A DNA stretch of 64,000 bases from Sanderia malayensis (Eukaryota; Cnidaria; Scyphozoa; Semaeostomeae; Pelagiidae): positions 62,001 through 126,000 of the forward strand of contig RQOL01000482.1 in NCBI GenBank assembly GCA_013076295.1, written 5' to 3'. Of this stretch, positions 32,524 through 44,523 are shown in pieces (the stretch's first letter is position 1; every line of letters starts with the position of its first letter). The notes below the pieces were generated by a model. It saw only the letters and a program-made list of their open reading frames with translations, was not told where the DNA came from and did no database searches. The position numbers and the translations under genes are program-made.

Positions 32524-35500
32524 GTGGAGGAGGAGATTGGCAGGGCTTTCCATCCTGCAAGGATGCTGCCGCCCAACCCCAGGTTTGGCAACAACTATGT
32601 CGGAGTCAATGGCGGTCGGAGGCATTTTGATAGCTGTGTACTGTGCGTTATAATATCTATGAATAGTTCCTGTTTTATGAAGCTGTGCTGGCCAAATTTA
32701 TTTCAGGATCACGGGAGTAACTACAATGGAAGATTTTATTGCCGATTTACATCTGAGCGAAGCTTGTTTGACATGAAATCTCTCGGAAAGATGACTGTGT
32801 GGGGAGTTCTTTCGCAGGGCCTATTTTCGTCGGAAACCAAGACAAATCGAAGACACAAACAAATGACAGGACACAGCTGTAATATCAATAAATACCTGAT
32901 AACCATGATCATCCTTTTGAGTGGTGACATTTCTCTGAATCCAGGGTCAAATCATAATCCTGGTAGCGTCAAAGATTTGCAAGATTTGACAGGTAGCAGA
33001 GGCCTCAAAATTCTCCATCAAAACATTTGTGACCTCCCTGCTCACAAAGCAAGCTTAGAGGAGTTACTAAGTCGCCAAGGCTGTGAGCAGGCTCATATCA
33101 TTGGTATCAGTGAAACACATCTAAATATGCATATTCTAGATGGTGAAATTGAAATGGAAGGTTTTGGTACTCAAAGGAAAGATCACCAAGTTTTGATACT
33201 CAAAGGAAAGATCCCCCAGTGGTAAAGGAGGAGGAATCGTTGTTTACATCACACAAGCATTAACATCCCACAGGAGATTCGATTTGGAAGCTGATGATAT
33301 TGAATGTATCTGGATAGAAGTTCTATTCAACAAGTCAAAGTCTTTGCTGGTGGGACATGTATATCGGCCTCCAGATACCTCAGACTATCTCCCAGAGGAT
33401 TTCAAGGATAAGTTTGAAACAATGTTAGAAAAGGTCTGTTGCGAGGGGAAAAGAAGCCTTATTGTTAGGCAACTTTAACTGCGATTATAAAAAAGAACGA
33501 AACAACAGGCCTTTGAAATCAATAATTTCACGTTTTGGTTTCTTCCAAATGGTAATGTCTTCCACGAGAATTACTGAGGAGACTGCAAGTCTAATTGATC
33601 TCGTTTTGACCAACATGCCACACAATATAACAAAGACTATTGCCTTTGAATCTGGTTGCTGCGATCATTGTATGATTGGGACCGTGCGAGAATTGAATAG
33701 TTTACGATTCAAACCACGTGTAATGAGCTGCAGAAACTACAAGAACTACAATAGTGCACAATTTAGTAAGGACCTGAAGTATGCCCCCTGGGGGCAGATC
33801 TACAATGCCACTAACTTAGAAACAGCATATAATAATTTCGAATCAATAGTCGCTGAATCTGTCGAAATGCATGCTCCTATGATTCAAAAGAAGGTGAGTG
33901 GACTGCATTGCCCTTGGCGGACCACAGAAATAACGGAGCTGATAAAGACAAGGGATTACCATCTGAAGAGAGCTAAAGGACGCGGCAGCAACCATGATTG
34001 GTCTCTGTACAGACAATACCGAAATAAGGTCAATGCTAGTGTCAGAAAAAGTAAAGCTTCAAAATGTATACGACGATAAGAATGGACATGATGAAAAAAC
34101 GGAGACAAATTCAGTTGACGAAATTCAGCATCCTCAGATGACAAGAAGTAAACTAAATGCAATATTTATATTTTAGCAAACAAAGGCATAACTAAAAGAA
34201 AAGAATACAATGGTGAAATAGTTTACAGGCAATATACAAACTAAAATGCAATGAAAAACAAAGAAAATTAAAATAGCTGTAGGGGAATGCTAGACGTTTG
34301 ATTGTTAAGGGAGTGGTGGTCACGTAGGATGAGAAGGCTTTTAAACAAAAGGAGATCAAACTCATTGGATGCTTTCTTTAAAATAGAAAAGTTGTCAAGA
34401 GTGGCCTCATGCCCAGAGGCAATAAGGTGGTCTAGTATGGCCGAAGAGGAAGACTTAACAGGTTGACCTGCTTTTCCTATTCCCAAATGTTCTCGGCTGC
34501 GAGTGGCTCAATGGCGGGAGGTCTTCCCATAGTAACAGGCATCCTAGATGAAGACCTCCCACCATGGAAGAAAATGCTCATGATCCTAAGCAGTTCTGGA
34601 AAATGGTGAAGAAGCTTTACCCAACGGGCAATAAATCTGTATCACATTCGACTGCGTTTGATATTTCTGGAGAGCTCACAACTGACAAAAATACCATTGC
34701 AAATTCCTTCTGTCGCCATTTTACTACATGTGCCGAGAAGCTGTGTAGGAATTTACCATCCATTTTCAACTGGTGGAATGAAGGTGACATAAATCTGCCT
34801 AGCACCCATTTTAAGTGTCATCTTATCACAAAGCACAACGTGCTTAGACACCTTCTCAATCTAAAATCTACAAAAGCACCAGGGCATGATAACCTGCCCC
34901 CCAAAATGCTGAAAGATGCCGCTCAGGTTTTAGCTGAGCCTCTAACCTATATAGTAAATAGATCCTTGAGAGATTCAACGGTACCTGATAGGTTAAAAAT
35001 TGCCAAAGTCCTACCCCTTTAAAAATTGCTCTAAAACATTGATGGATAACTATCGACCAATCTCAATAATGCCAGCAATTTCAAAGATATTGGAAAGGGT
35101 TGTCTATGACCAACTATCTAGCTACTTAGAAAGAAACGATCTCATAACATCTTCACAGTTTGGCTTCAGAAGACGATATAACACAAAGCTCGCAGTAACA
35201 CTTTTCACAGATAGGATTCGCCTTGCCATGGATCAAGGCAAATTGACAGGTGCTGTTTTTATAGATCTACAGAAAGCATTGGACACAGTTGAACATTCAG
35301 TGCTTCTGTCAAAGCTACCTTTCTATGGTGTTACAGAAAATGAGCTGATGTGGATTGAAAATAATCTTTCTGGTCGCTTTCAGTATGTCCATTATGATAA
35401 TGTGAAATCAGAGCTCCAACTGGTAAAATTTGGAGTTCCTCAGGGATCGATTCTTGGTCCACTGTTGTTTTTGATTCAGATAAATGATCTTATCAAGATT

Positions 35501-36337
35501 GTTGATGGTTGTACTGTTCAGATGTATGCTGATGACACTGTAATATACACATCTCATCGCGACATCAAAGTCATTGAGAACACCCTATCGGCTAATATGA
35601 CTGTCATTAAAAAATGGCTTGAAAAAAATAGATTAATCATTAATCTAAAGAAAGGAAAGACAGAAAGTATGCTATTCGGCACTGCTAAGCGACTTTGCTC
35701 CCATGGTGATCTGAAAGTCGCATTGCAAGGTCATCTGATAAACTTTACATCAAAGTATAAATATCTTGGAATGCACCTGGACCCTTTGCTAAGCATGAGT
35801 GACCATTTACAAAAGGTACTTAAAAAGGGTATGGCTCGAATCAATCTTCTAGCGAGAATGAGAAAATCAATGTCAATGTTAGCTGCAAAATCGGTGTACA
35901 GTGCACATATATTGCCAAGGATTCTATACTGTTCAACACCAGTCCTAAGTATATCGGAGACAATGACGCAAAAGTTTGAAAAGTTACGAGAAAAGGCACA
36001 AAAGATCATTCACTATCAATCAAATCAAAATAGAGAGAACAGATTCTGCAGTATTCTCAACCAGAAGAAATTCAAAGCAGCATGTCTAATTTTCAAATGT
36101 CTACAAGGAACAAGTATTCCTATGTTTTCAACATACGCCGAGGAAATAAGCCACAACTATAAGACAAGAAAAAATAACGCATCTCTGCGTTTGCCACTAC
36201 TAAGAACAGAAGCAGCAAGAAAATCATTTTGGTTTCAAGGACCTCGATGTTATAACGAATTTCCATTGGGGATTCGTTCCTTTAACTCTTTTGTTCTATT
36301 CAGGTCAAGACTGAAGGACTATTATGATTCCCTGTAA
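32524..36337 (+). pseudogene. LINE polyprotein: 2A-like, APE endonuclease, reverse transcriptase
   Basis: In order: an N-terminal region, SGDISLNPGS (32926-32949; a 2A-like motif lacking the Glu and final Pro), KILHQNICDLPAH with ISETHLN (APE start), GKGGGIVVYI, VYRPPD, LGNFNCDY (where the family usually has GDFN), SLIDLVL, then RT blocks STKAPGHDNLPPKML, NYRPISIMPAISK, SQFGFRRRYNT, GAVFIDLQKALDTVEH, GVPQGSILGPLLF, MYADDTVIY, YKYLGMHLD, and the LINE C-terminus to 36337. RT from 35000 to 36337 is one open frame and the YADD is intact. Breaks: a 29-bp tandem duplication near 33160-33217, a frameshift near 33465, the Penelope insertion, and a one-base loss near 35012. Confidence 0.88.
34080..34553 (-). 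mobile_element. Reversed Penelope-like 3' fragment with GIY-YIG end
   Basis: The minus strand reads DACYYGKTSRH (then a TGA) and REHLGIGKAGQPVKSSSSAI, then DHLIASGHEATLDNFSIL and SLLILRDHHSLNNQTSS, ending PLQLF at 34268. This is the GIY-YIG end of a Penelope-like element of a subfamily different from the one at 14700. About 190 bp of 3' UTR follows. It is inserted antisense between the endonuclease and reverse transcriptase of the LINE, just before LINE residue block EENAHDPKQFWK. Confidence 0.7.
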
Positions 36338-36532
36338 ATAAGATGCCATTGTTGAAACGATTTACTGTAAATATTCTTATAACTATCTCCACAAGTTTAT
36401 ATTGTATTAGGATTATATCATGAATTTATATTACTTTTAATTTTAACAGGGCCCTTGTTGATAACAATACTTTATAGTATTGATAGGTCTTTACCCTGTA
36501 TAAACATGTATATTATTATTATTATTATTAAT

Positions 36533-38577
36533 GATACTAGGCCCACCGCCAGCAGTGGCAACACAGTATTTAGGCCATCTTTTCCAGGTGGGGGTTCAAG
36601 TTCTGGAAATAACGAACTGGAGGTCGCACCGCACCAGGAGCATCATGATCATCATATACTTCCTTACCACCAAATCGCATCTTCTGCACTAGCAAGTCGG
36701 CCTATGCCTATTTATACAGTGAGGCGAAATTACCAACCATTTCGTGCCCAATTGACTACATCAAGAAAGTCAAAACATAGAATTTCTTCATCCTCTGCTC
36801 CAAAGAACTTTGGGAACATTCAAGGTAACTTAGTAAGCAGCCTAAATTTTTATTAAGGGTTACCAATTTATATAGAAATGCAGCTGCAGTCTGCTGATCC
36901 CCTTCGATTTTGGACACTTTCGATTAGGTAGCCTAGTTGATTGTTTGTGTGATATAAACAACTGTAAATTGTGAATTTTTCCTTTCAGGCCCTTTCACCA
37001 GGGATATCATTTTGCTATCTGGACCAGATGATGATTTGGTACCAAGACAAAACAACAAAGTTTGGTTGATAGAGCATGGGCACATTGTCTCTGGGCTGGA
37101 ATTACAAAAAGAATGGTCAGAGCAACAAATAATAAGCTCTCTTAGAAACACGACTTTCCGACGAAACAAAAATAACAATAATGATGTCTGTTCACACAAA
37201 GCTCACTCTACCAAAATTGGCAACAGGTCAGCCCCTTTAATGGCATGATGATGTACAGGGTTTTTAAACAAAAACCAATTTATCTATCTCCTTCCAAAGT
37301 ACTGCTTGATAAGCTTGCGTCCAGCAAGAAGACCAAGTTTGAGTATCCAACAATGGAAAATAGCGACGACAGTGACATTGCAGATGAAGTTTTGTCCACA
37401 CCAGCTTTCCATTGCAATTCAAACTCTCATGAAGCAGATACAGCATCAAGTGATTTGTCAAGGCAAAGACTACCCACTGAGAGGAATGGCTCAATCCAAA
37501 GCTGAAGAGAGGCATCCTCTGAATTTCAAAATGGCCTACTGAATGCAAATATAACTAATGGTATTACACTGCACAATGAACCAACTAATGTTTCACAGCA
37601 ACCTATCATTGACTTGGCAGAAGAGTATAATGCATTGCTGGATGACAGTTTTTTTGATGAAGATAGTGACATAATGGACGAGACATTGATAGTGACTGAA
37701 GAAGACAAAACTGTTGATGAGGAAACTATTAACGAAATATTATTTCGCCTTGGGTCAAATATTTCCAATGCCAGAATTTCCAAATTTAACCTGAGTCGAA
37801 GTCACATATGGGAATCTGCAACATGGTGTCCCAGCACCTGAATTTTTTCTCCTGTGCTGTTTGATGCTATTACAATCGGTCCTGAGGTCACTAAATTGAG
37901 TGTTGATGATGTTATGGACGAAACCTCTATGGCAAACTTGTGGCTCTTGCGAGCTGTATGGATATAGATTCCATAAATAGATGTCTTGATGACCTCGAGA
38001 ACCTTACTGACATTGCAGGAATAAACACATTTGTCAGAAAATTTGAAGATAAATCAAGAATTGTTGATGATATTGTGAAATGGTGCGTTTAGGGAAGACA
38101 AGACCCGCTACTGAGGTTCCAAAAGATGGTCTTTCCACTTTAGGTGTCCTCAATGCCATGAAATTGAATGCTACCAGATTCAGAAAAGTTTTCTGCCATC
38201 AGAAACGGGACTTGGCTATCGAATTTATTGACAAAATGTTTGAAATTAAAAGAAGTGAACCAGAATCCAACAACTTTCTTACAGAAAACAGAGTGATTAT
38301 GTACTGGTGAGACTATCTTGAAGATATTGCGGAGAAAGAATCAGTGTGCACGTTCAAAGAACTCATAGCATTCTGCACTGGTTCAGAGAAAGTTCCCCCT
38401 CTTGGCTTTATGCCAAAACCAAGTGTGGAGTTCAACCATAACAATAATACAAGATTTCCAGTTGCAAATGCCTGTGGCTGTGTGTTAAGGCTACCAACCA
38501 TGTACTGTGAGTATAACTCTTTCAAGGAAAACATGGACTTTGATATCAAAAATTGCAAGGGCTTTGGTATGCCATAA
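36533..38577 (+). pseudogene. HECT-domain E3 ligase-like gene (broken)
   Basis: Exon 1 ends at a GTAACT donor (36824). Exon 2 opens after TTTCAG (36989) with GPFTRDIILLSGPDDDLVPRQ (in part). Later frames include FKQKPIYLSPSKVLL, an acidic linker, ISKFNLSRSHIWESATW (37780), DGLSTLGVLNAM, ENRVIMYW-stop-DYLED, SVCTFKELIAFCTGSEKVPP, LGFMPKPSVEF, and RFPVANACGCVLRLPTMY, ending NMDFDIKNCKGFG. The last block matches the HECT active site, with the catalytic Cys at 38472-38474. Early sequence is divergent from typical HECT proteins and resembles unnamed invertebrate HECT-like proteins. Stops and frameshifts near 37235, 37500, 37840 and 38308 show decay. It starts directly at the LINE tail, so its 5' end may be lost. 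Confidence 0.6.
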
Positions 38578-38659
38578 GATGTTGGAAAAGATTGACTATG
38601 AAACGCAGACAGGGACTCATTTTATCAACAGACTAGGAAGGCTGGTGCGCTTTGCGCGC

Positions 38660-38850
38660 CACCTCCCTAGTGTGTTGGCCTCCGATGTGAGTGGAACAGC
38701 GGTCTTGAACAAATGTGGGGTGGGTTTTTGTTGTTTTGGCCTTCGACGTGAGTAGAACAGGGATCTTGAACAAAAGTGGGGTGGGTTTCTATTGTTATTG
38801 CCTCCGTGATGAGCGCAGGAGCGATGAGTTCAAGAGGGGGGGGGGGGGGT
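38660..38850. repeat. Minisatellite of about 65 bp, three units, and a G-run
   Basis: GTGAGT/GAACAGCG..CTTGAACAAA..GTGGGGTGGGTTT..TTGTT.TTGGCCT recurs about three times. A run of about 14 G follows at 38836-38849. It follows directly on the HECT-like pseudogene. Confidence 0.75.
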
Positions 38851-39250
38851 GATTGTTTAAAATCGTTTGATTTAGTCATTTAGTTATAACACGGTCCTGT
38901 AACACGGGAGGAAATGGTAAATTGTAGCATACTAAGGACACTTGAGGCTACCGTAAGGAATATTAGTGAAATGAGGTTGAATTTCCGCAAAGAAATATTG
39001 TGTGAATCAGAAACAATGAAAACAGGCATTCGTTCTCGGGAGGTTAACGAAAATTTTCCCTTGCTTTTAACCGTTGCAAAAATGAAAATACGAAATGCAC
39101 CGTGGTACATAAGCTGTTGGCGCATTAGAGCAGAGGTTCAACAAATAAAACTGATTGTTTTGCTGTGAAGATGAAAATTTATATTGGACGAAAAACCGTT
39201 ATAATTTAAAAAAAGTGTATAAGATATTTATGAAAATTGTACTTTCGGCG

Positions 39251-39652
39251 TTAATCGTTGCCGGACTGTGTATTCTCGCTGTTCTGCTCCTCATCAGCGT
39301 CGTCCTGCTCCTTATCAGTGTCATCTTGTGTAGTATCGTTCTGGTCTTGTGTTGCGTCGTTAGGTTCATTGGGTGTCAAGAAATCTATATCCATTTCTAG
39401 GACGTCTTCTAAACTTCTATTAATTGCCTCGTCCAGTTCCTGATCCATCCTGGACCGAAGGACTTTTTTTAATTGGGTCAACCTGGCCATTGCCTCTTTC
39501 ACTTTGGCCTTTGTCATTCTATTTGAATTTCTGATCTGCTCATAAGAGTGATAGGCAGTCCGCGTGTTTCTGTCGAGGTACTGGCACGTTTTCTCCAGCT
39601 TTCCAAGACCCTCACTGGCCAACTTTGCAATGTATTTTAAATCGTTCTGCAT
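39251..39652 (-). CDS. Unrecognised acidic coiled-coil ORF, 133 aa
   Basis: A complete frame from ATG (39652) to stop. Residues 1-90 are helical and basic with heptad-like spacing (YIAKLASEGLGKLEKTC, then AKVKEAMARLTQLKKVL). Residues 95-133 are very acidic and Asn/Gln rich with a QDDTDKEQDDADEEQ repeat. No family is recognised. Upstream (39653-40464) nothing else is clear. It may be a small gene or the last exon of the minus-strand gene upstream; its intact frame in a decayed region is the main argument for it. Confidence 0.4.
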   Translation of the reverse strand: MQNDLKYIAKLASEGLGKLEKTCQYLDRNTRTAYHSYEQIRNSNRMTKAKVKEAMARLTQLKKVLRSRMDQELDEAINRSLEDVLEMDIDFLTPNEPNDATQDQNDTTQDDTDKEQDDADEEQNSENTQSGND

Positions 39653-40464
39653 GCTAGAATTGTAGAAACAGTTGTGTCAGAATGGAAATCACATATGTGT
39701 TTAATTGAGAAAACTGAAAAATGAAAATAAGTATACAAAATGAGTTTGAATTACCTTAGTTTATTCTTTTGAATGTTCTGGCAGCTTGCTTCTTTTCTTG
39801 TAGTGCTTGCGAGAGTAATTGATGTTGGCAGAGTTTGATTGTTAATTTATAGAGTTGCAGAAAACTGGTTTTACTGGTTTGCGCATTTGCTAATTGCCCT
39901 GGATTTGGGATTGATGTTATTTTACTGTGAATCATTGAAGGAAATTGAGGTTTTTCCGGGCCATGCCCTAGGTCTGTTGCGTGGAGAAATGTTTTGATTA
40001 CGCAAAGAAAGCAATTTTGATTGCATCCTATATTGGAGACAAATCAATTTTTTGTTCATACGTGAATGGACATGACACGATTGCGGATGTAAATAAAGGT
40101 ATTGATGCCATATGTGAATCGTTGCCTGTTATTGACGCACAAATGTGTAGTGAAGTATTAGTGTGTATGCAAAGTATCATTTGTTTTGCCTGATTCACTG
40201 TCCAATGAGATGTGTTCATTATGTATCAAGTTTCAAAATTGGGCTTGAAGGATTTTCGAAGAAAGTCGTCACAGGACACGTGAACTTATCGAACGTGATT
40301 GGTTGGAGAGTGATGGCTGTGTTGTGGCGGTATGTTGTATTATTTCATCATGAAACGTATAAAGTTGCGTGGTGAAGGAGATCTTTTGTGATCAAGTTAC
40401 TCGGAGTTATTGTTTTACCCGGAGAAAAGTTTCTTTTGTGCTTTCTTTTTTAAGAAAACAACGA
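39653..40464. other. No gene seen
   Basis: Unique AT-rich sequence between the acidic ORF and the 420-bp repeat. Frames are short and lack domains. Confidence 0.4.
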
Positions 40465-40887
40465 TGAGGGTGGAGATCACAGGGTTTTGATGCACCAAGT
40501 TGATTAAAAGTGGCCGCCATTGGAGGGTGATATGGCGCCTGGAGTTTAAGCCTTGTTAGCACTGCAGATTATCTAAAACTTCTCTGTGGTTGCATCATGG
40601 GGCATGCACGTTTCGTCTGTCCCTGCAAGAAGAAGACAAAGGAAAAGAACAAAGACAAAGGAATCGTTGTAACAATCTCTCACGTGCCAGACAGAATTTT
40701 ATTTGCTAAGTTATTATTATTATTATATTGTAAAGGAAAGAAGCCTCAGCCTCGGTAGATAGCGTTGACAACGAAGAAATACGATCAAATCGAAGGAATA
40801 AGATAAATGGTAATAATATAATTTGATCTTTGTCCATTTTTCCAATCAAACGCTATTAAGCAAACTCTAATGAGTTATGGTGTGCTT
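40465..40887 (+). repeat. 420-bp direct repeat, copy A
   Basis: It matches 42970-43387 in the same orientation with few changes (GAGGGTGGAGATCACAGGG to GAGTTATGGTGTG). It carries a short frame, MGHARFVCPCKKKTKEKN, and a (TTA)n run. No TG..CA ends or shared target duplication were seen, so it is not clearly an LTR. Confidence 0.85.
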
Positions 40888-41990
40888 AACTTTCATTGTT
40901 ATCTATGAATTATAGAATTTCTAGATATTGGAAGAGAATATGCATCCTTTCATTCCAAATAGTCAAAAGGCATGGCAGGCCTGGGTACGTTTGTTACTCT
41001 ACTTGTTGTATGAAATAAGAAAAAAGGCAAATTCACAGCAGTTGCATAGGAATAATGGAAATCTGCTCTGCTTCTTTGTTTTGATGGGCTAGCTGATCCT
41101 GATATAAGCAATGATTTGGCATTGCTGTAACCTGGAAAGTATTGTAAATTATTCAAACTGTGTGTTTGGTTAATGGTTTCACATAATGTTATTGTTGCAG
41201 GTGTTGATTGCTGAACAGAAAAAGGAATGGATGTCCCTACTTGGTTTTTTGTGTGGTAAGTGTCCAATTAATATGTGGGTTTTAAAATTAGAACAATAAT
41301 ATATCAATGGCACTGAATATTACGATGAAGTGAATTCACAACTATTTAAACAGGAAAAAGCATTGACCATGCATAAATATGGAGCATTTGTGAGATTGAT
41401 TGCTAGGCCGAAAAAAGGTAAATTTTTCTGGGTATGAATAATTCATGCATGATCAAGGCCACTAAGCTACGTGACAACAGAACTACAAATTATAAAACTA
41501 CATAACTACAAACTATCGAACAACATAACTACAAACTAAAAACTATTTACAAACTCTCTACAAACAGTAAAAACCTGCATATATCATCCTCCATCTTATT
41601 TTGTAGGCTATTTTGGTTGTGAAGAAACAAAAAGAATGGGTAATTGAAAAATGGAATATAGGATGGTAGGTTCTTAAAAATAGGAGGTTCTTATATGCAG
41701 GTTTTTACTGTATCTACGCTATTTTCATATTGAAGTACGAAATTTTTCCAATTTTGGCACAGCGTGCCAATTCGGCATGCTCATTGGGGATTTTGTGGGA
41801 AGGATTTTGGTTGACTTTCCCACCCTTTTTTGGGGGGCCTTTCTTTTTCGTTGGCCTTTGTTTCTGTTCTGTAAATTATCACACATAAGATTGATATGTT
41901 AAAGGTTGTTAACATTTCGTAAAAAGATGCAATGCCATTGGTAAAGTGTGTATGATAAACAGGTAAAATACAATGTAAAAAGGTGTACAT
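40888..41990. other. No gene seen
   Basis: AT-rich, with a short ACTACAAACTA-type repetition at 41480-41560. It lies between the two 420-bp repeats. Confidence 0.4.
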
Positions 41991-41994
41991 ACAC

Positions 41995-44523
41995 AATTTC
42001 CTTTGTTGGGATTCTTCTCCCAGTGGCAAACACTAAATTAAAACGTTTGCCGGAAAATTCCAGAAATTGGTCGGCACATTTCTTCTTCAATGCAGGTATA
42101 CCGCTATATGTTATTTCCTAGGAGAAAAAGAGGATGCAAAGAATAATGGTTGATAGCAGATATGGAGATGGGAAATTTACTAATAAATATATTAATGTAT
42201 TTAATATAATTACTTTGGTATAATTGCCAAGGATTATGGCAATGTTATTTTCCTCTGCCTTGGCATTTGCCATGTTGAAATGTTCTTAAAATGAAATGTT
42301 GAAATGCATGTAAAATTAGTATAAGGATAATGGGAAATGCTGGGAAAGTCATGAAAGTTTAGAAAATGTTGTAGTTCTCAATTAGCAATATTGTGATAAT
42401 ATGGAATTTGTGCGAATTAATATATGAAGAGCAAAGATTGAAAATGTTAATAATAGGAAAGATACTTACAAACCTGTAATTGGGGGCGTAAGCTGCGAGT
42501 AACGAATGCTGAAGTAAACAAAGGTAAGTAGTGTTAACAATTGGTACACAGTGAGTGTAAACTTTTTGTTAACAACTATGGATTCATTTTAACGCTCTTT
42601 TAGTTAATCTGCCTTTGTTTTCCTAAATGTTTAAACTTTCAAAAATAATGTAGAAAAATTTTTCACTAACTTGAAATTGGTGCGATCGAAATCTGAAAAG
42701 ATTTTTCGCGCGCTCAAGCCAAAGCTATTGTCTTCTGAAACTATAGCAACAATATCAAGATGGCTCCACGAAAAAGCGCGTTGGGAAGGAGAAGATTAGC
42801 ACATTAGAAACTGGTTGGGGGCTGAAAGAGATAGGATATAAGATAAGAAACATTACAATCTTTGAAATATTATTTATGTTCATGTTACTGAATATTTACA
42901 GTTCGTTAAACAATATTGATACATTTTCAACAATATATTATCGTTCCATTGTGCAAGATGATAGACTTTGAGGGTGGAGATCACAGGGTTTTGATGCACC
43001 AAGTTGATTAAAAGTGGCCGCCATTGGAGGGTGATATGGCGCCTGGAGTTTAAGCCTTGTTAGCACTGCAGATTATCTAAAACTTCTCTGTGGTTGCATC
43101 ATGGGGCATGCACGTTTCGTCTGTCCCTGCAAGAAGAAGACAAAGGAAAAGAACAAAGACAAAGGAATCGTTGTAAGAATCTCTCACGTGCCAGACAGAA
43201 TTTTATTTGCGAAATTATTATTATTATTATATTGTAAAGGAAAGAAGCCTCGGCCTCGGTAGATAGCGTTGACAACAAAGAAATACAATCAAATCGGGGG
43301 AATAGGATAAATGGTAATAATATAATTTGATCTTTGTCAATCTTTCCAATCAAACACTATTAAGCAAACTATAATGAGTTATGGTGTGTTGGAACACAAT
43401 TGTGGAACATTTTGTGTAAATAAAAATACCAAAATTTAATAACATAATAAATAATAAAAATCAAGCATTGGCATACGATCACACACCTTCTCTCCTTTTC
43501 TTTTTGTTGTTTCAATTGCAACTGGGCTTTCCTAGCTCTTGGGTCATTGAATGGAACTATCAATGCCTTTTTCCCACCATGAATGGTTGACACTTGTCTT
43601 TCAATCTGAGACTTATTGTCCCTGGATATCGAGAATTGTTTCCTTTTTGATTCAAAGCATGCCACACATATCCCTTGTACGGAATGTTGGTGACCTCCAT
43701 TTTCTCTTTTTGGCTTGACAAAAGGAGAATCGTTGTATGACAGCAAATCGAATGCTGAAAAAAAAATTTTTTTTAAATATCTCAGTAAGATCCTCAAGCC
43801 AGTGACAAGAACAATTTTTTGAAGATAAAGTTAGCAAAACAATTGTTATCACCTGTTTTAGCTGTTTTGGGTTTTTGCTTTTCCTAACTATTATTTGCCT
43901 CGGTCTGCACATCGTCCTTTTTTTGTTTTCGCTCTCCAGATTCGCTTGCATTCCTGGCTAGAATGTATAAAGAAATATGTTTTAATAAAAACACCATATT
44001 AATAAATAACACTACATTAGTCATACCTACAATTTTAACACGAATACATATTTCGAGTGTGAGTAGTTTGGTTATCTCAGAAAATATTTGTGTAAATTAG
44101 ATTTCAGATGTGCACTACAAGTTTTCTTAAGATAGTGGTTTATATAAACGTAATTCTCGGGCCTTCAAAAAAATTAAAAAAGTTCAGTAGGCCTGCCGCT
44201 TTTTTCAACCTAAGAGACTATGTGATTATGTTTTGTTTTCAGAAATTATTTTCGACTACTTGCTGCAGTTTTAAGTGAAAGTATATTTTAATAAGAGTAG
44301 AGAAAATCATAGTTGTTGACACATATTTTGATACAAAACTCAAAAACTTACCTTGTTCTTCTTCACCGCATTGCCTGCAAATCACACTTTTCCTGTATCC
44401 TTCTTCACAATTCGCCTCACCTTTATCTTCATACCGGCATATAGCATGAACAAATTTCCTGCAGTTTTTGCATTTATGTGCTTCACCAACTAAGTTATCA
44501 CAAATATGGCAACACAAATCCAT
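41995..44523 (-). CDS. Possible zinc-finger gene, several exons
   Basis: Candidate exon 1 (44352-44523) starts MDLCCHICDNLVGEAHKC, continues with NCRKFVHAICRYEDKGEA and ends CRQCGEE: a C-x2-C, C-x2-C, H-x3-C, C-x2-C zinc-binding pattern of PHD-like type. It ends at a GTAAGT donor. A weak exon follows (about 43860-43957) with an in-frame TAG. Exon 43485-43754 reads GGHQHSVQGICVACFESKRK and DPRARKAQLQLKQQKEKERR. Exon 41995-42113 reads SGIPALKKKCADQFLEFSGK and FATGRRIPTKEI. The second 420-bp repeat lies in the intron. The family is not recognised; it may be a transposon-derived protein. Exon linkage is inferred from splice sites only. Confidence 0.35.
42970..43387 (+). repeat. 420-bp direct repeat, copy B
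   Basis: Partner of 40465-40887, about 2.5 kb away. The boundaries are sharp on both sides. Confidence 0.85.

Larger units (their letters stand above)
32429..36532 (+). mobile_element. APE-type LINE (CR1-like), near full length with nested insertion
   Basis: The element contains a leader, a degenerate 2A motif, an endonuclease, a reverse transcriptase and a 3' UTR ending in TTTACCCTGTATAAACATG followed by a (TTA)n run at about 36510-36530, a typical CR1-like tail. A reversed Penelope fragment (34080-34553) interrupts it. The 5' boundary is uncertain; the minisatellite at 32190-32400 may lie just outside. Confidence 0.8.

Noticed and set aside
40465..43387. LTR retrotransposon with 420-bp LTRs.
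   Set aside because: No TG..CA ends, no matching target duplication outside, no primer-binding site, and no gag or pol between the copies.
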